Shown here in pieces: positions 10,985-23,710 of a stretch of DNA of 64,000 nt. Under the pieces are notes generated by a model. It had not been told where the DNA came from. It did no database searches and worked only from the letters and a program-made list of their open reading frames with translations. Each line of letters opens with the position of its first letter. Position 1 is the first letter of the stretch. Made by a program: the position numbers and the translations under genes. Source of the stretch: Akebia trifoliata (taxonomy: Eukaryota > Streptophyta > Magnoliopsida > Ranunculales > Lardizabalaceae); contig CM030710.1 of assembly GCA_017979445.1 (NCBI GenBank), forward strand, positions 14,246,248 to 14,310,247, written 5' to 3'.

Positions 10985-11980
10985 TATTCCTCTATTCTAC
11001 TTTTTGAATGCTTGTTGATCTTTCGATTCAGTAAGCATCCGATGATCCCAAACGGTAGCTATGTGTTCTACCAAGTATACAGTCAGTTCCTTAATAGGGT
11101 ATCGATTCCTCAGGGGCATTGGGATCCATGAAAGGAATCCTATCTGTCTTGGTATCATCCTTGGGCAATAAAAAGATGTATTCAACAGTCCGGTGAGTGT
11201 TACATGATCAGACCCTTTTGAAGCAAGCACAATGCCTTCATCCATTATTGATCCCAATCTATATCAATTTATATCTTGTGTAGTCAAATTTGAGAGTCAG
11301 TCATTTTAGTCTTCCATGGATGCAAAGTCTACTAATGTTTCCTTGCGAATTTTTCCCATTTACTTTCCTTGATTTGTGAGAATTCTGCGATGCGAAGTCG
11401 GAGACATAACCATATATAAAACAAATGTGGACTTCCTCGAAATCTTGCCCCTCCTAGTGCATTCTCATTAGATAGTCTCTCAAAAGTTTCGGCAAGTATT
11501 GTGGGAACTGGGTTAGCCTTATTTTTAAGTTGTTCGACAATGTCTGCGAAGAAGCCTGATAATCGATGACCTGTCCTAAATGAAATCAGAAAATATGCTG
11601 ACAACACCCCCAGACATAAAGTAAAATCTCTAGCCCTCTTATGAGGTTTCAGAGTGAAATCCCTAGAATTTTCTTGTTCATGAGTTTGGTGTACTTCTAG
11701 AAGTCTTCGCATGTTCAGTAAACCGTGATCTATGAATCTTCTTGCCTTTTTAGGCTTAACTCCTAATCCTTTCGAGAGTTCTTTTGTAAATTTGGATTTC
11801 AACGGAAGACGAATCATTGGACTTAATGTACTTATACCCATAATATTGCAAAAATCTTTGTGAGTCGGGCAAAGTGTGATTGAACCAAAACGGAATACGT
11901 GATAATTCGGGTCCTAAAAATTGGCTGCAGCACATAAGAGGTTCCAATTGACAGTCACTGACTTGGAAGAGAATACACTT
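10985..11980 (-). pseudogene. E1 extra ORF upstream of gag (DUF7745-like)
   Basis: Three consecutive pieces read on the minus strand. At 11947-11756 are FLGPELSRIPFWFNHTLPD and RFLQYYGYKYIKSND. At 11841-11332 are SYFL-type SFRTGHRLSGFFADIVEQL, NPVPTILAETFERLSNENA and SPHLFYIWLCLRL. At 11257-10997 are HVTLTGLLNTSFYCPRMIPRQIG. The block PVPAILAETF..L with a following LLYIW and then an R-Q-(L/F)-G segment is, from memory, the plant retroelement-associated DUF7745 family; I could not search this. Its position ahead of gag matches the ORF1 of Ogre elements, whose function is unknown. It is broken by frameshifts, so it is a pseudogene. Confidence 0.6.
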
Positions 11981-13024
11981 TGAAGTCCATATGCACCAAA
12001 ATTGTACTTCTCGATAGTGGTGAATGCATTAAGGCTCGATTCATCAACAATCGAACATTATCATGAGCCATCTAACCAAAAAACTAACTCTAATCACTGA
12101 CACATTAAAAACAAGCCACATCTATTTTTGGTACGATCTTTAATGTGATTCAACGATTTTGATCTAAAGAAAAGTCCGATCCATTAAATAGAATTGGTCG
12201 GAAAAGGAAGTTCAATTACCACATTTGGACCGATTCTACCCAATGGATTCAAAAAACGATATACTACCTCATTGACATTTTAAACCAATTAACTTGATTG
12301 GCTCATATATTGATCTGAAAGATCAATTTACCAATTGGGTTAATGGGTTAGAAAGCAATTGACTAACACAGATTTTCAATTACATTTATTGGGTTGGACC
12401 GATGTTGCGGACTCAATTTGAGCGGTGTGGATCGGTCCACCCACTTACCTTTTGGTTAGATTAAGGAAAGGCAACCCGTAAGCACTTATGGTCGATTCGA
12501 GTCGTGACCTAATGGGATCGCACCTAAGTTTTAGGCTTACTATATGATTGAGGCTAGGTTAGGACAAAGCTTAGGTCACTTCAGCCCGAAACACCGATAT
12601 ACTATCATAATTTTACCTGGTCAAACAGTACGTGGTGCTCTAGTTTGATATACCCGAAGGTAATATACTGAAGTTGTAGCGTTCACGGGCGTCCCCCGTG
12701 TCCCGAAAGACCAGGTTAGCTTAGATCTGGCTACTGGGTTTATAAGGATATGAAATGATGCAAATATGAGTATGCATACTCATGAGTGTATGCAAAAAGA
12801 TAAAGTGCGCTCGGGGTGTTTTCACGAATATCCATACAAAGTAACTACATCCAATCATCAAACAAATTAATAGAGATAAATAATTGAATATATCTAATCA
12901 TGTGCTAATGAAAGAAAGGACAAAATCTAACTTAATCTAAGAGTCTCATTGAATCAATTGGGTTGACTCGAGAAAAAAGTCAAATTAAGGATAGTCTTGA
13001 ATCGGATCAAGTTTGACCCTAATA
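11981..13024 (-). other. E1 5' leader
   Basis: Non-coding in all frames. It contains a block at about 12460-12720 (phrases GTACGTGGTG, GATATACC, CGTGACCTA) shared with the leaders of E3 (46910-47640) and E5 (62270-62960), so it is conserved leader RNA rather than host sequence. Confidence 0.55.
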
Positions 13025-13042
13025 TCCCTAGTGGAGTCGTCA
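13025..13042 (-). promoter_or_regulatory. E1 primer binding site (tRNA-Arg type)
   Basis: One base after the LTR end, the sense strand reads TGACGACTCCACTAGGGA. From memory this complements the 3' end of a plant tRNA-Arg (canonical TGGCGACTCCACTGGGGA) with two G-to-A differences. Arg primers are known for Ogre-type elements. Confidence 0.75.
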
Positions 13043-13043
13043 C

Positions 13044-15917
13044 TGAAATTGCCTCTACCTGACCGTCCGCTAAATAGCGAATAGGGGTCTGATTCGTAAA
13101 TTGGAGATTTTAAAAAAATAGGGAATCGCCACCTAGTTTAGGTCTAGGAACCATAGATAACTCCGAAATGGATCGGGTCGGTCCACGAGTAAGAAAAATG
13201 GGTAAGGGGTCATATTACGGGTTGCGAAAGGTGTTAGTCACTGAACCCGCCTGATCGATATGATCGGTTTCTACTACGATCTAAATCATCTTATGGTCAA
13301 CAAGAAAAGAATAAGGTCAAACGAGAGTCCCTTCATCATCAATTTATATCAAAAGTGCTAGACGAATCTCACGGTTAAAATTTTCCTAAATTACATGATT
13401 TTAGAAAGGTCACCAAATCAATGAAAAATTTGAATTTACGTGTATCTCCAAATTCATGTAAATTATGATTTTTTCAAAATTTATCTTTATCACGTGAATT
13501 CTTCGAATTTCACATAGTGGAATCTCACGATTGATAAGGTTTACGTGGCACAAAAAAATTAGTGGATCAATTCGGTCACATCTTGAAAAGTATGAAATCG
13601 ATTTTTAATGCCATGTGCAGAAAAATCAGTGAGTCGACTCATCAATTTTAATCAAAGAAATTTGATTTTTTAAGTTACCACATACGCCAAAAATCAGTGA
13701 GTTACCCACACATTTTTAATCAAAGAAATTTGATTTTTTAATAACCATGTGCACCAAAATCAGTGAGTCGACTCAACAATTTTGATCAAAGAAATTTGAT
13801 TTTTTTAAATCACCATGTGTGCTGAAATTAATGAGTTAGCCTACTCATTTCGCAAAATTGACAAATTGATCCATTAATATCACAAAATCAGTGAGTCGAT
13901 CTGATAATATTAACAATCAGTGATGAATTGATCTATTAATATCACAAAATCAAAGAGTCTATCCGATTAAAAAATCAATGAGTTGGCTATCTAATTTGGT
14001 ATAAAATTAACTAGATCGATTTATCAACATTAAAACTCAATGAATCAAACCACTAATAATTCGAAAACTTGAAGATCACTATTAGTGCCACGTATACCAA
14101 AGATCGATGAATCAAATTAGGTGCATTAAAAAAAATGAAATCAAGAAATAAAAAAAAACAATAAAAAAAAACTCACCTTCACCGAATAATTTCGGATGTT
14201 TGAATCCTTCAAAAAGACCTCGAAATAGTGTGTGAGTAGTTGTTGTGCCAACTACTACGACTGAGGATTGAGTGTGGTTCCTTCAAGTGCAATTCGACTC
14301 GATGAAGAGAAGAGACAAAAATACAACAATAATTTAATTATTAGAGTATTGTAGCACGGGCTAAAAATTAAAATAAAAATGTTACTATATTGTTGTTGTA
14401 TGGAATATAAGAAAATGAGAGGAGAAAAAAAAAGGTGGTTGTGCTATAGTTGTATAAAGAAGAGTAGGAAATGTTGGTGTGCTACTGCTGTGAGGCAAAA
14501 GAAAAGGGTGAAAAGCGAAGGTAAGGGCTGTTGGAAATTGATGGAGAAGGTGAGTGAAGGTATGATGAAGGGAATGGATGGCAGGAAATAGCGGCTGGTG
14601 GGGCAGCAAGGGTCTGTTAAGAGAGATGCGTAAAGAGTCAAGGAAGATGAGAAGGGTTTGTTGCAGGCACGTTTTGACAGAGAGAACTGAGAGATGGATG
14701 CTGGGGCGTTGGTAATAAAAGGGGGGTTGAGAAGTTGTTGTTTTAATGGAAAAGGAGAAAGGGACATTGTAGTTTTTTTTATATGTGGGGAAGATGATGG
14801 TTGCAATTTTTTTTTTAATGGGAAAGAGGGGGTGAGAGTAGTGGGATATTGAAACGTGATGAATCTCAAGAGGAAGACTGCTGTTGCAGGTTTAATGGAA
14901 AATTAATTTTTTTTTTGAAAAGAAGGCAGCCACCCAAAAAAACCATCACCCTTATGGTTCCCCTCCTAGCTGTTTTTAATGGTTCTCCCAAATAAAACGT
15001 GAGAGAGAGATGGGAGAGTGGGTGGTTATGGAGAGATGGGAGAATAAGTGGGGAAGAAAGAGGGAGAGAGGGTTGAGGACGTTGGAGAAGAAGAAGTGGG
15101 TGTGCCCGCGTTTTTCTTTCTTTTATTTTTTATTTTTTATTTTTTTATTTTTTTATTTTTTTTTTTTTATTTTTTATTTTTTTATTTTTTATTTTTTATT
15201 TTTGGAGAATGGTGGGTGGTGACGCTATTCGTAGTACGACGATCCAGGCTCAACTATCATTTGATTGGTTTATTTTGCTTAATTAATTTTTTTATTATTT
15301 GAGTTTGAATTTTAATTACATTTTGTCAACATTTTAATTTAAATTTCAATTTGATTTAAAATTTGGTTTGGTTAATTCAATTTTAATTTGATTTTGATTT
15401 TATTATTGATTAGTCGGTTTAATTTCAAATTTAATTCGATCGAACGAGTGCGATTTTGAATTTGTTAATTTAGTTGGGTTCCGTTTTGAATTTATTGGTT
15501 GGTTGTTTTTTTTAATTTTTAATTTTAATTTGATTTTGTGCTTTAATTGGTTGAACAATTTTAATTTTAATTTCTGATTTGATTTTGCATCTTAATTTGA
15601 TTTTCGATTAGATTTTGATTTAAATTTTAAATTGGTTTCTAGGTTGAATTTTAATTTGATTTTCGATTTGAATTTTATTTTCCTAGGGATCAGGGTCTCT
15701 ATGTTAGAGTTAGATATTGAAGGGCATTTTGGTCAAATTTTTCCTAAATTTATCTATTTTCATTGATTTGGGTCCCATTGGACTCCAAATCACATTCTGA
15801 GTGCAATGGAGGTGCTTTCGATATTTTTCGGTGGTCCAAAATTTATATGGGGTATTTTCGTCATTTGATGATTTTTTTTTACAGATTTTTACAAATTTTA
15901 GCGTAAGGCTTCTTTCA
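13044..15917 (-). repeat. E1 5' LTR, truncated at its outer end
   Basis: The LTR begins TGAAATTGCC on the plus strand right after the PBS. From about 14497 it matches the 3' LTR at positions 1-1409. Similarity stops abruptly at 15917; the 306 bp that complete the other LTR (1410-1715) are missing. The outer U3 end was therefore lost by deletion or rearrangement. The TTTTTATT-rich tract at 15115-15200 gives a meaningless Phe-rich open frame. Confidence 0.8.
13218..13249 (-). other. E1 U5 hairpin
   Basis: On the sense strand the arms are CGGGTT and AACCCG around a loop containing ACTAACACCTT. This corresponds to hairpins in the LTRs of E2, E3, E5 and E6 that have different arms but a nearly constant loop. 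Confidence 0.55.
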
Positions 15918-17375
15918 GTTTGTTGTTTTATGTGGTTTATTTTCGCTCGTTATGTAGATTGGATGGATATTTACTGGAAAGTAAGAATTTTACATACCAT
16001 GTTGTTGTTGTTGTTCATATCCACCAATTAACATTATAGGCTGTAGGTAAGTACCGAAGTAGAACACTAAAAGAACACTCTTCTTACTCTAATTAATCTA
16101 GTTTCTTGTGTGCCTGGTATTGTTTTCCATATGGATTTGAGTCCGTTCCTTTCAACAAGGGCTAAGAAAGACATTGTGTGCCTGTTGTTGGGCATTGGCT
16201 TGACTACAATCACCGACATTTGCTTAGGTGTCAATTTAATTAACTACCAAATAAATTATATTGCCTTGGCGGTTAGAAAAACTCGTTTAAATATCATCTA
16301 CCCATGCTCCCAAATGTTGCCTTGCCTCTAATAGTTTTTACTTCCATGCTCTTGCATCCACTCCATTCTTAGCTTCTAAGGTCCAATGTCATATAAATCA
16401 AGAACTGTAGTAATTGTAGATTTGTATTGATTAACATAGACTGATCAACATAATTGCAATGGAAGCGGACTGAGGAGATTTTTATCCACAACGATTAAGC
16501 CATACCCCGCGATGCCTCCTACTTCATTCATGTTTTCAAGTATTATGCTGTCCTGCATAACACATTATGTTCCAGTAACTTATTAGTACTATTTATAGGG
16601 GTTTGTATTATCTTATGTTGGAAAATTAATTTGTTATTATAGGTAGTATTATTTCATTAAAATTTTAGGTAGTCAAAAAATTAATATGGTTAATGTGAAG
16701 TGATTCTGGTGTAATGAATCTATTTAAAAATACATATTGTGATTTTCGGCTGTATCATACCTTCTGCAATTTGTTTTGTTTACCAACTTATTGATATGCT
16801 GATTGAGACTGATTTTAAACCCATGACTATTTAAGTTGCCTTTGAAGCTCTATATCACTACGTTAAAAATTTGGTATTTCATAAGCTCTCAAATAATTAA
16901 TTTTTCATTTTGATTCTAGTAAATATATCAAAGAAACATATTTCCTTCATGAGTGTATGTATGAATGTTCAATATATTTAGAAGTTCAAAACCTAGCAAA
17001 GGTGAGACCATGTTAAAGACAAAGGGGCCAATAGCAAGCCAAAACAAAGAGAAATGGCATGCAGCAATTGAAGTTCGTGTAGGAGACTCCTGGTTCTTTC
17101 TATTCCTTATTTAGGCAGTGGTATGAACTGATCTTTTGCTTGGGTCTACTACCCAAACACTAGAATCGAAGTTCAAACTATATGTTAAGTTTGATTTCTC
17201 TGTCAAAAGTAGTTGGATTTCAAAATTATGAGAATGGGAGAGGTAATAAACTAAGACAGGTACTTCTAGTCCTAACCAATCAGCATAGACATGGTGTAAA
17301 AGTGTGTGGGGTTCCAAAAGGTAAATTTGAGTTATGGTGAGCCAATACTAACATAATCTCAAATTTTTAATCACC
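15918..17375. other. Unassigned sequence between E1 and E4
   Basis: No recognisable gene, LTR or tRNA. An open frame at 16110-16331 (plus, 73 codons) has no recognisable motif and no supporting splice context. A GTT microsatellite of four units sits near 15998. The last few hundred bases may be leader of the plus-strand gag fragment that starts at 17376, but I see no LTR or PBS. Confidence 0.4.
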
Positions 17376-18985
17376 ATGAGTACCTCTGAAGCATTGCAGC
17401 CTGCAACAGCTGAAACAACAAACATCGACTCAAGGATCGCAGTACTATTGAAAACCACTTAGCGGGAAGAGAAAATGTTAAGTGCCATGTTAGACAATGT
17501 TAGTTTCATATAGGCCCAGACAGCATCGCACCACGCATTGGGATCAAATCAGGATTTTCCCGTACAACCTCTACAAGGGCCCGCAGACCACCCTACCACC
17601 CACAATTCCGGGATACTAGAGGTCCCCGCTTTACATTCCTTAGAATCGACCACCCCCTGTAGTCATTCCTGGTGACGAGTATGAGTATAAGGCCATAGAG
17701 GCCAAGAGTATGACAGATGAAAAAATAGCCTAACAAATTGAGTCTCTCCAAGAAGAAATGAGAAGAATCAAGGGCCTCAACACCATTAGTGGAAGACAGT
17801 TTAAGGACCTTTATTTTTATCCCAATACGCAGCTGTCGGCCAAGTTCAAGTGTCTGAAATTTGATAAATACAATGGGGTAAGGTGTCTTCTGTCACATCT
17901 GAAGTTATACTGTTGGTCAATGTGCCAATATGGCGAGGATGATAGATTACTGGTACAACTATTCCAAAGAAGCCTTATTGGACCAGCCCTTAAATGGTTC
18001 TTTGGACTGAATGACACGCTCATCAAAAATTGGCAAGACCTGGCTGAAATGTTTTGGCACATTACAGGTTCAATACGAACATGGGTTTGGATCGGAATGA
18101 CATGACTAAAATGACATGAAAATCTAGGGAAACAGTGAAAGAATACACCCAGAGATGGCGAGAATTAGTTTTACAAGTGATGCTAGAAATGATGGAACAA
18201 GAGATGAACACCACGTTTATCTCAACATTAGGGCATGCATTTTATACTCATTGGTGGGACACACTACGGGTACCTTCTCAAACTTAGTACATGTAGTAGA
18301 TCGGGTTGAGGATAGGATCCGAACTGGTCTGATATTTGATTTCACACGTCTCAGGACAACAATAGGGGTCCTTCTTCAGAGAAAGCCAGTGCCTTTGGGA
18401 ATGAAGAAGGAAGAAACACATATTAATAATGTACAACCAAGCCAACCCCTCTTCATCCCTACACCAACACAAAGACCACAAGTTCTATCAACATCATGGG
18501 TTCCGATGTCTCTACTAGCCTGGACCCCCGCACCTCATAACCTATTCCAAGAAAAACCTCTACAAGTTGCACCATAAGCATCACAGTTCGAGTCAAATCA
18601 ACAAGCACGCCCTAACAGAGTTAACAGGGTGTTCACCAGGTTGCCAATGGCATTATCAGAATTATTCCCGATCTTACTCAGGGGAGAATATCTCACCAAA
18701 TGACCACCAAACTCAGAAGATGCAAAAGGACCAGGGCATAACCTTGAATTGTTCTATGAATTCCATATAGGTGCACCAGGGCACTCTACGGACCAGTGCT
18801 GGCAATTCAAGCGTCAGGTACAAAACCTGATAGACAAAAAAACTTTTATATTGGATGGACCGACAAATCCAGTTCAACAACAAAACATTAACCAAAACCC
18901 CTTACCTACCCATAATGGAGGGGGAAACGGGTATGCGGTAAAAGTCATTCTGGGAGAAGAATCAGAATTTACTCTATCAACTCTA
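17376..18985 (+). pseudogene. E4 gag fragment, plus strand
   Basis: An ATG at 17376 begins MSTSEALQPA, comparable to the MNTSEQPQ start of E2 gag. The capsid is readable at 17758-18105 (FKDLYFYPNTQLSAKFKCLKF, then LLVQLFQRSLIGPALKWFFGL and NWQDLAEMFWH), followed after a frameshift by the ASLIGHT-like segment near 18240. A zinc-knuckle relative, FHIGAPGHSTDQC, lies at about 18765; its first cysteine is tyrosine (FYEFH). Multiple stops are present. It is closest to E2 gag in this window. No LTR was found on either side, so this is a truncated copy in the opposite orientation to its neighbours. Confidence 0.8.
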
Positions 18986-19689
18986 ATAGCTCCTGTTGGA
19001 TAAAAAATTAGGATCTACCTAACAAAGGAACCAAAGATGTCAATAGTTAACGTTATTCCCTAGTACACAACAAACCCACCTCAAAACTCGCAACTATCAT
19101 TCACAATGACTGATCTCACCATCCATCCTACTCATCAAATTCCCAATGCGGCTATCCGACTGCCTCTCATCATACCTTATGCAACGTCGAACCCTCAAAA
19201 CTCAACTCGACCACCCTTTCACATACCTTACACATCGTCCTTACGACCACCACTCGTCATTCCCTATATTCCATCAACCCCTTAATACACCCCCTCCCAC
19301 CACTTTAGCATCTAAATCAAAGCCACTACCCCTCATTCTCTACATAAAACTTGATTAATCCCCAATAACCATACTTTCACCAAAACCATTCCCGTATAAT
19401 TCTAACCAAGCAGTCCCATAGAGCTATGAGACAAATATCATCACGTCAATAAAGGTTAAAACGATGAAGAAGGCAATAATAGTTGACATGGGCCACATGA
19501 AAAAAATAGGGAGGTGCCAAAGAGTGTCAGTAAATAGAGTAAGAATCGGGGAAGAAGCAAAATAAACAACAAAGAAAATAATGGATGAAGAAAAAATGAA
19601 AGAAAAAGGAAATGAAAAGATAGACGAAGATAACAAGGAAGGGAAAAAAGTAAAAGTATTGGATAAAGAGGCAACGAACTTCATTAAGG
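18986..19689 (+). pseudogene. E4 proline-rich spacer and charged linker
   Basis: The segment corresponds to the E2 region 35990-35560. It has Pro/Thr-rich sequence (TPPPTTLASKSKPLPLI near 19290), then a Lys/Glu-rich stretch (DEEKMKEKGNEKIDEDNKEG at 19581). It joins gag to protease and has no enzyme motif. Confidence 0.55.
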
Positions 19690-20400
19690 TTATTCGCAAG
19701 AGTGGGCAAAATATAGTAGACCAATTGAACAAACAGCCAGGTCAGATCAACATTCTAGGTCTTTTACAAAATTCAAAGGAACATTAAGAAGTATTACTGA
19801 AGATTCTGGGAAAATCATATGTAATTATGACCACTTCACCGACACAGTTGGAATAGAGAGTTGGTCAGATCATGGCTCCCAATCCCATTATCTTCATAGA
19901 GAGTGAATTCATGCCAGAAGGAAGGGTGCACGTTGAATCGTTAAATATCATGGTCATGTGTAAGGACATAATGGTTGTTAGAGTATTAATCAATAATGAC
20001 TCGGCTCTCAATGTCTGTCCTCTCGAAACCTTTCGCAAATTCAACGTCGACTGGTTGCTTATCAAACCCAACAATAAGGTTGTCCAAAGCTTTGACAGTT
20101 CAAGAAGGGATTCTCTAGAAGAGGTGGACCTACCAATCACAATAGATCCTTATACATTCGAGGTCATGAAAATACCAACGATATTCAACTTGCTGTTGGG
20201 AAGGCCATAGATCCACATTGCAGGGGTAGTACATTCTTCTTTGTACCAAAGGGTCAAATTTATCATGGGACAAATGATGACATTAGTCTTAGCGGAAAAT
20301 CTAGTCCCGGATGGGAGAGATCCCGATGTTCCTTTTATAGACATAGAATTGACAAAAGACAAGGCATTATACCATTCTGATCAAAATAGAAGATTATAAA
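19690..20400 (+). pseudogene. E4 aspartic protease fragment
   Basis: The frame from 19690 runs NIVDQLNKQPGQINILGLL. After a stop, 19872-20210 gives VMCKDIMVVRVLINNDSALNVCPLETF and then FNLLLGRP. The active site, DNGSALN in the relatives, reads NNDSALN, so the catalytic aspartate is lost. A stop follows GRP where the family continues WIH. The fragment fades out by about 20560 and no RT follows. Confidence 0.75.
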
Positions 20401-20539
20401 TACATTCAGTTTTGATGTACTAGAAATCAAACCAATCACTGTATCTAATATAGTCACTCCCTTTTTCAAAAAGCAGTAAAACATATGCTTTGAACAGATA
20501 TTGGTAAGAAAGAGGAAGTCCTAAATATCGTTGCAACCC

Positions 20540-21295
20540 ATAAGTTCATCGAAACTAGGAATCACTTCTTCATAATATTCACCCGTAATAGAAAGCCCAT
20601 AAATCTTATGCATTTCCCATAAAGAAATGCTAAGTTTCCCACGACTCGTCACAAAAGTATTGGTATCGGGACACTAGAACTCACATAAAACCCGATACAT
20701 GCCGTTAGGACGACTGTACTCCTTACTAGCTGCAAATATAACTTCACCAAGGGAAACTGTCGACTTTCTGCTCTGTAGTTTATAGCTCACATCCAAGCTT
20801 CAGTCCTAAAAATCTCTGAGATATCGAATGTCACCTCGAGGTTCAATATTTCAACCCCATCGAGTGAAACGTTGCATGATTATCTGAATTAAAACAACCT
20901 GTAGACAATTGCAAGCTGAATTATGATGAGGAGGATGACATAAAGATGGCTGACGCTCCATATCAATCTCATCTTCAGGGAATACGTTGGCTATTAAAAG
21001 GTATTCACTTAAAGTTGTCATATCAAATGATGTGTCCCTTTCTGTATCTTATGACTTCAAAGAATCGATCATCGGTATTTGCACGACAAGCTTCAACTTT
21101 ATAGATGAAATATTTTATCCTCTTGAATGACCAGCTATCATAACATGGGGAAAACGAAGCCATTTTCCCTTCTAAGAAGGATCTGTAAGGTCATCAACCC
21201 AACCTTCACGCGGTAAGTTCCATTTGGAACGATTCTTATTCTCTAAACCTTTGGAAAGAGTGTCCCTACCAATCTTTGCAGAATTCAAAAAAATA
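20540..21295 (-). pseudogene. Plant-mobile-domain-like remnant
   Basis: Sense strand is minus. Readable pieces, in order, are RSKWNLPREGWVDDLTDPS (near 21240-21185), LSEYLLIANVFPEDEIDMERQPS (near 21015-20945), SLGEVIFAASKEYSRPNGMYRVL (near 20760-20685) and SLWEMHKIYGLSITGEYYEEVIPSF (near 20635-20560). From memory these resemble the plant mobile domain (aminotransferase-like) family, which travels in plant transposons and also occurs as host genes. Stops and frame changes are frequent. No search could be run, so the family call is tentative. Confidence 0.5.
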
Positions 21296-21404
21296 AGAAT
21301 AAATACATATTAAAAAAAATCATGTCTCACTAAGTACTAGTGTCACATTGACTAAAGATATATAAGAGTATGAATCAAATCACCATCATGCTCAATAATG
21401 CTCT

Positions 21405-22720
21405 GGCACCAATTGACGTTGTTTACCCTAGTGCATCACTAATGAATAGTTGTTCTTGAGATTCACCAACTGGCATATACAAATCATGAGTCACGTGCTT
21501 CTTCTAGCTAATTGACATTATCCGCTCTCAAACACCACTGATAAATAACTACTCTAGAGATTGGCGAACTAGCATGCACAAATCCTTCGTCACATCATTC
21601 TTCTAGCTAGTTGATTTGCTCTGCTTTCGAGCACCATTAATAAACAACTACTCTAGAGATTGGCTGATCGGTGTGTACAATTCTTGCGTTATGTGATTCT
21701 TCTAGCCAGTTGACGTTGTCCACTCCTGAGCACCATTGATAAACATATGTTCAAGAAATTGGCCAACTAGCGCATATAAATTCTGAGTCACGTTGCTTCT
21801 TCCAGCCAGTTGACATTGTCTGTTTTCAAGCACTACTACTAAACAACTACTCTAGAGATTAGCCAATTGGCATGCACAAATCCTTCGTCACGTGGTTCTT
21901 TTAACCAGTTGAGTTTTTCGTTCTCGAGCATCACTGATAAATAGTTGCTCTAAAGATTGGCTATCCAACGTATATAAACCCTGAGTCACGTGCTTCTTCC
22001 AGCCAGTTGAAATTATTCGTTCCCTATCACCACTGATAAACAGTTGCTCTAGAGATTGGCCAACCGGCATGCACAAATCCTTCGTCATGTGGTTTTTCTA
22101 GTCAGTCGACGTTGCTTGCTCTTGAGCACCATTGATAAACAACTGCTCCAAAGATTAGCCAACCAACATAACAAATCTCGAGTCATGTACTTTTTTAGTT
22201 ACGTGCTTCTTCCAGCTAGTTGACATTGTTCACTATCGAGCACCACTGATAACAGTTGCTCTAAAGATTGGCCAACTGACATGTACAAATCCTTCATCAC
22301 GTGGTTCTTCTAGCCAATCAATGTTATCTGCTCCCAAGCACTAATGATAAACAACTGCTCTAGAGATTGATCAACCAACGTATACAAATCTTGAGTCACA
22401 TGCTTCTTCCACCCAGTTGACATTGTCCGCTCTTGAGTACCACTGATAAACATTTGCTATAGAGATTGGCCAACTAGCATGCACAAATCCTTTGTCATGT
22501 GGTTCTTCAAGCCAACTGATGTTGTTCGCTCCCGAGCACCACTGATAAATAGATGATGCTCTAGAGATTGACCAACCGACGTATATAAATCTTATGTCAC
22601 GTGGTTCTTCCAGCCAACTGACATTGTCCGCTCTCGAGCACCACTAATAAACATATGATGTTCTAAAGATTGACAAACTGGCATGTATAAATTCTTTATT
22701 ATGCGGTACCTTAAAAAAAT
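21405..22720. repeat. 99-bp tandem array (about 13 copies)
   Basis: Units of 98-100 bp recur from about 21405. Anchors CACCACTGATAAA recur at 21533, 21632, 21731, 21831 and 21929, and units contain CTCTAGAGATTGGC, CACAAATCCTTCGTCAC and CTTCTAGCCAGTTGAC. Sequence alternates between two subtypes (CATGCACAAATCC and CATATACAAATC forms), suggesting a two-unit higher order. Divergence is moderate. The array lies upstream, in sense order, of the mobile-domain remnant. No spacers occur, so this is not a CRISPR-like structure. Confidence 0.85.
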
Positions 22721-22945
22721 TAACATTGTTCGCCCTAAGCATGACTAACAAATATAGTCATTATAAAAACTTGCGGATAAGCATGGTTTCCTAATATCTT
22801 GATCTACGCTCCCTGTTACAAGTCATCATGTATAAAAATGAATATGTCAAGATAATCAAGTTAAAAAAAAATACCTTTTCCATATATTTGTTGAGACGAG
22901 ATGACGAAAACTAAATTGGGTAGTTGCTAAGATTAATGTTAGTTT
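22660..22945. repeat. Direct duplication, copy 1
   Basis: About 285 bp beginning at the last degenerate 99-bp unit and ending CTAAGATTAA is repeated at 23711-23990 at about 90 percent by eye. Both copies contain AACATTGTTCGCCC and GATCTACGCT. It suggests a tandem duplication of about 1.05 kb whose second copy is truncated. Confidence 0.75.
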
Positions 22946-23710
22946 TGTTTTTGATCTTATTTTTGAGTGTGTGTGGTACCTTCTTCGTTCATGTAACTGC
23001 TAGTATGGGGTTTCAAACAAAAGAAAGATGATTTAGATAATTAATCTCTTTATAACTTTGTATTCTCTATTTCATAATATTTAATATTTTGTCTCTCTTT
23101 TATTTTTTATTTTTTATTTTGGATTTTTGTAGAGGTGATTTTTGTGATCACCTCGAGATCCCTCTCTTCTCGATTGGACGATCAACAATTCCTCGAGATC
23201 TTTCTTGTTCCCTATTCCATAGAGCCTAAGATGCCAAATTTAGATTCAAAGAAAAGATTGACCGAGATTCAATGCAAGAAGATTACATACCTTAGATGTG
23301 GGGGTGCTAATCTATTTATAAAGTGAGAGTTTTTATTTTGCATGTTTCCAACCTTATCTCCTTCTATTTTGGGATAAGAATTGTGTGGGGTCATTTTTTC
23401 AAGAGCCTATTCTAATTCTGTCCCCCAAATTTTGAAATCCCAGGGATTAGAGCCCTTTCCTTTTACGAAACCAAATTTCTCCGACTTTTATTCGAATCCC
23501 ACTCTCTCGATGAACTACTGAGTGATTGCTCACATACGGTTGAAAAAATACTATCCATTGAACTCTATTGTTCCTTAATGACACTTGGTGTTAGAAATTA
23601 ACCTCCACAATGCCCCCTCTCCAAAGGTCGTCAGGAGTACCCCAGCCTTCCGAGAACTTATGTTATTTTACCTCCGAACTAACTATTCTTGACCGAGAAT
23701 CTTTGAAATG
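22946..23710. other. Unassigned sequence between the direct duplicates
   Basis: T-rich sequence with a short open frame (23135-23326, plus) and no recognisable motif. A GGTGATTTTTGTGATCACC inverted repeat lies near 23132. I see no LTR ends. Confidence 0.35.

Larger units (their letters stand above)
1..15917 (-). mobile_element. E1: Tat/Ogre-like Ty3/gypsy LTR retrotransposon, decayed
   Basis: In sense (minus) order the element shows a 5' LTR (13044-15917), PBS, leader, an extra ORF (11980-10985), gag, protease, RT, RNase H, a second RNase H, integrase, a long 3' UTR and a 3' LTR (1715 to beyond position 1). The second RNase H between the RT-linked RNase H and integrase is the hallmark of the Tat clade, and an ORF ahead of gag is known from Ogre-type members. 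All reading frames are broken by stops and shifts. The LTRs differ by roughly 8-10 percent by eye, so the copy is old. The start of the 3' LTR is outside the window, so no target duplication can be checked. Confidence 0.9.

Noticed and set aside
15010..15302. Open frames rich in Phe/Tyr/Leu resembling a membrane protein
   Set aside because: Generated by a TTTTTATT simple-sequence tract inside the E1 LTR.
16110..16331. Open frame of 73 codons in unassigned DNA
   Set aside because: No recognisable motif, no clear splice sites or promoter; expected by chance at this size.
21405..22720. Possible CRISPR-like array
   Set aside because: Units of 99 bp are contiguous without unique spacers, and the context is plant nuclear DNA.
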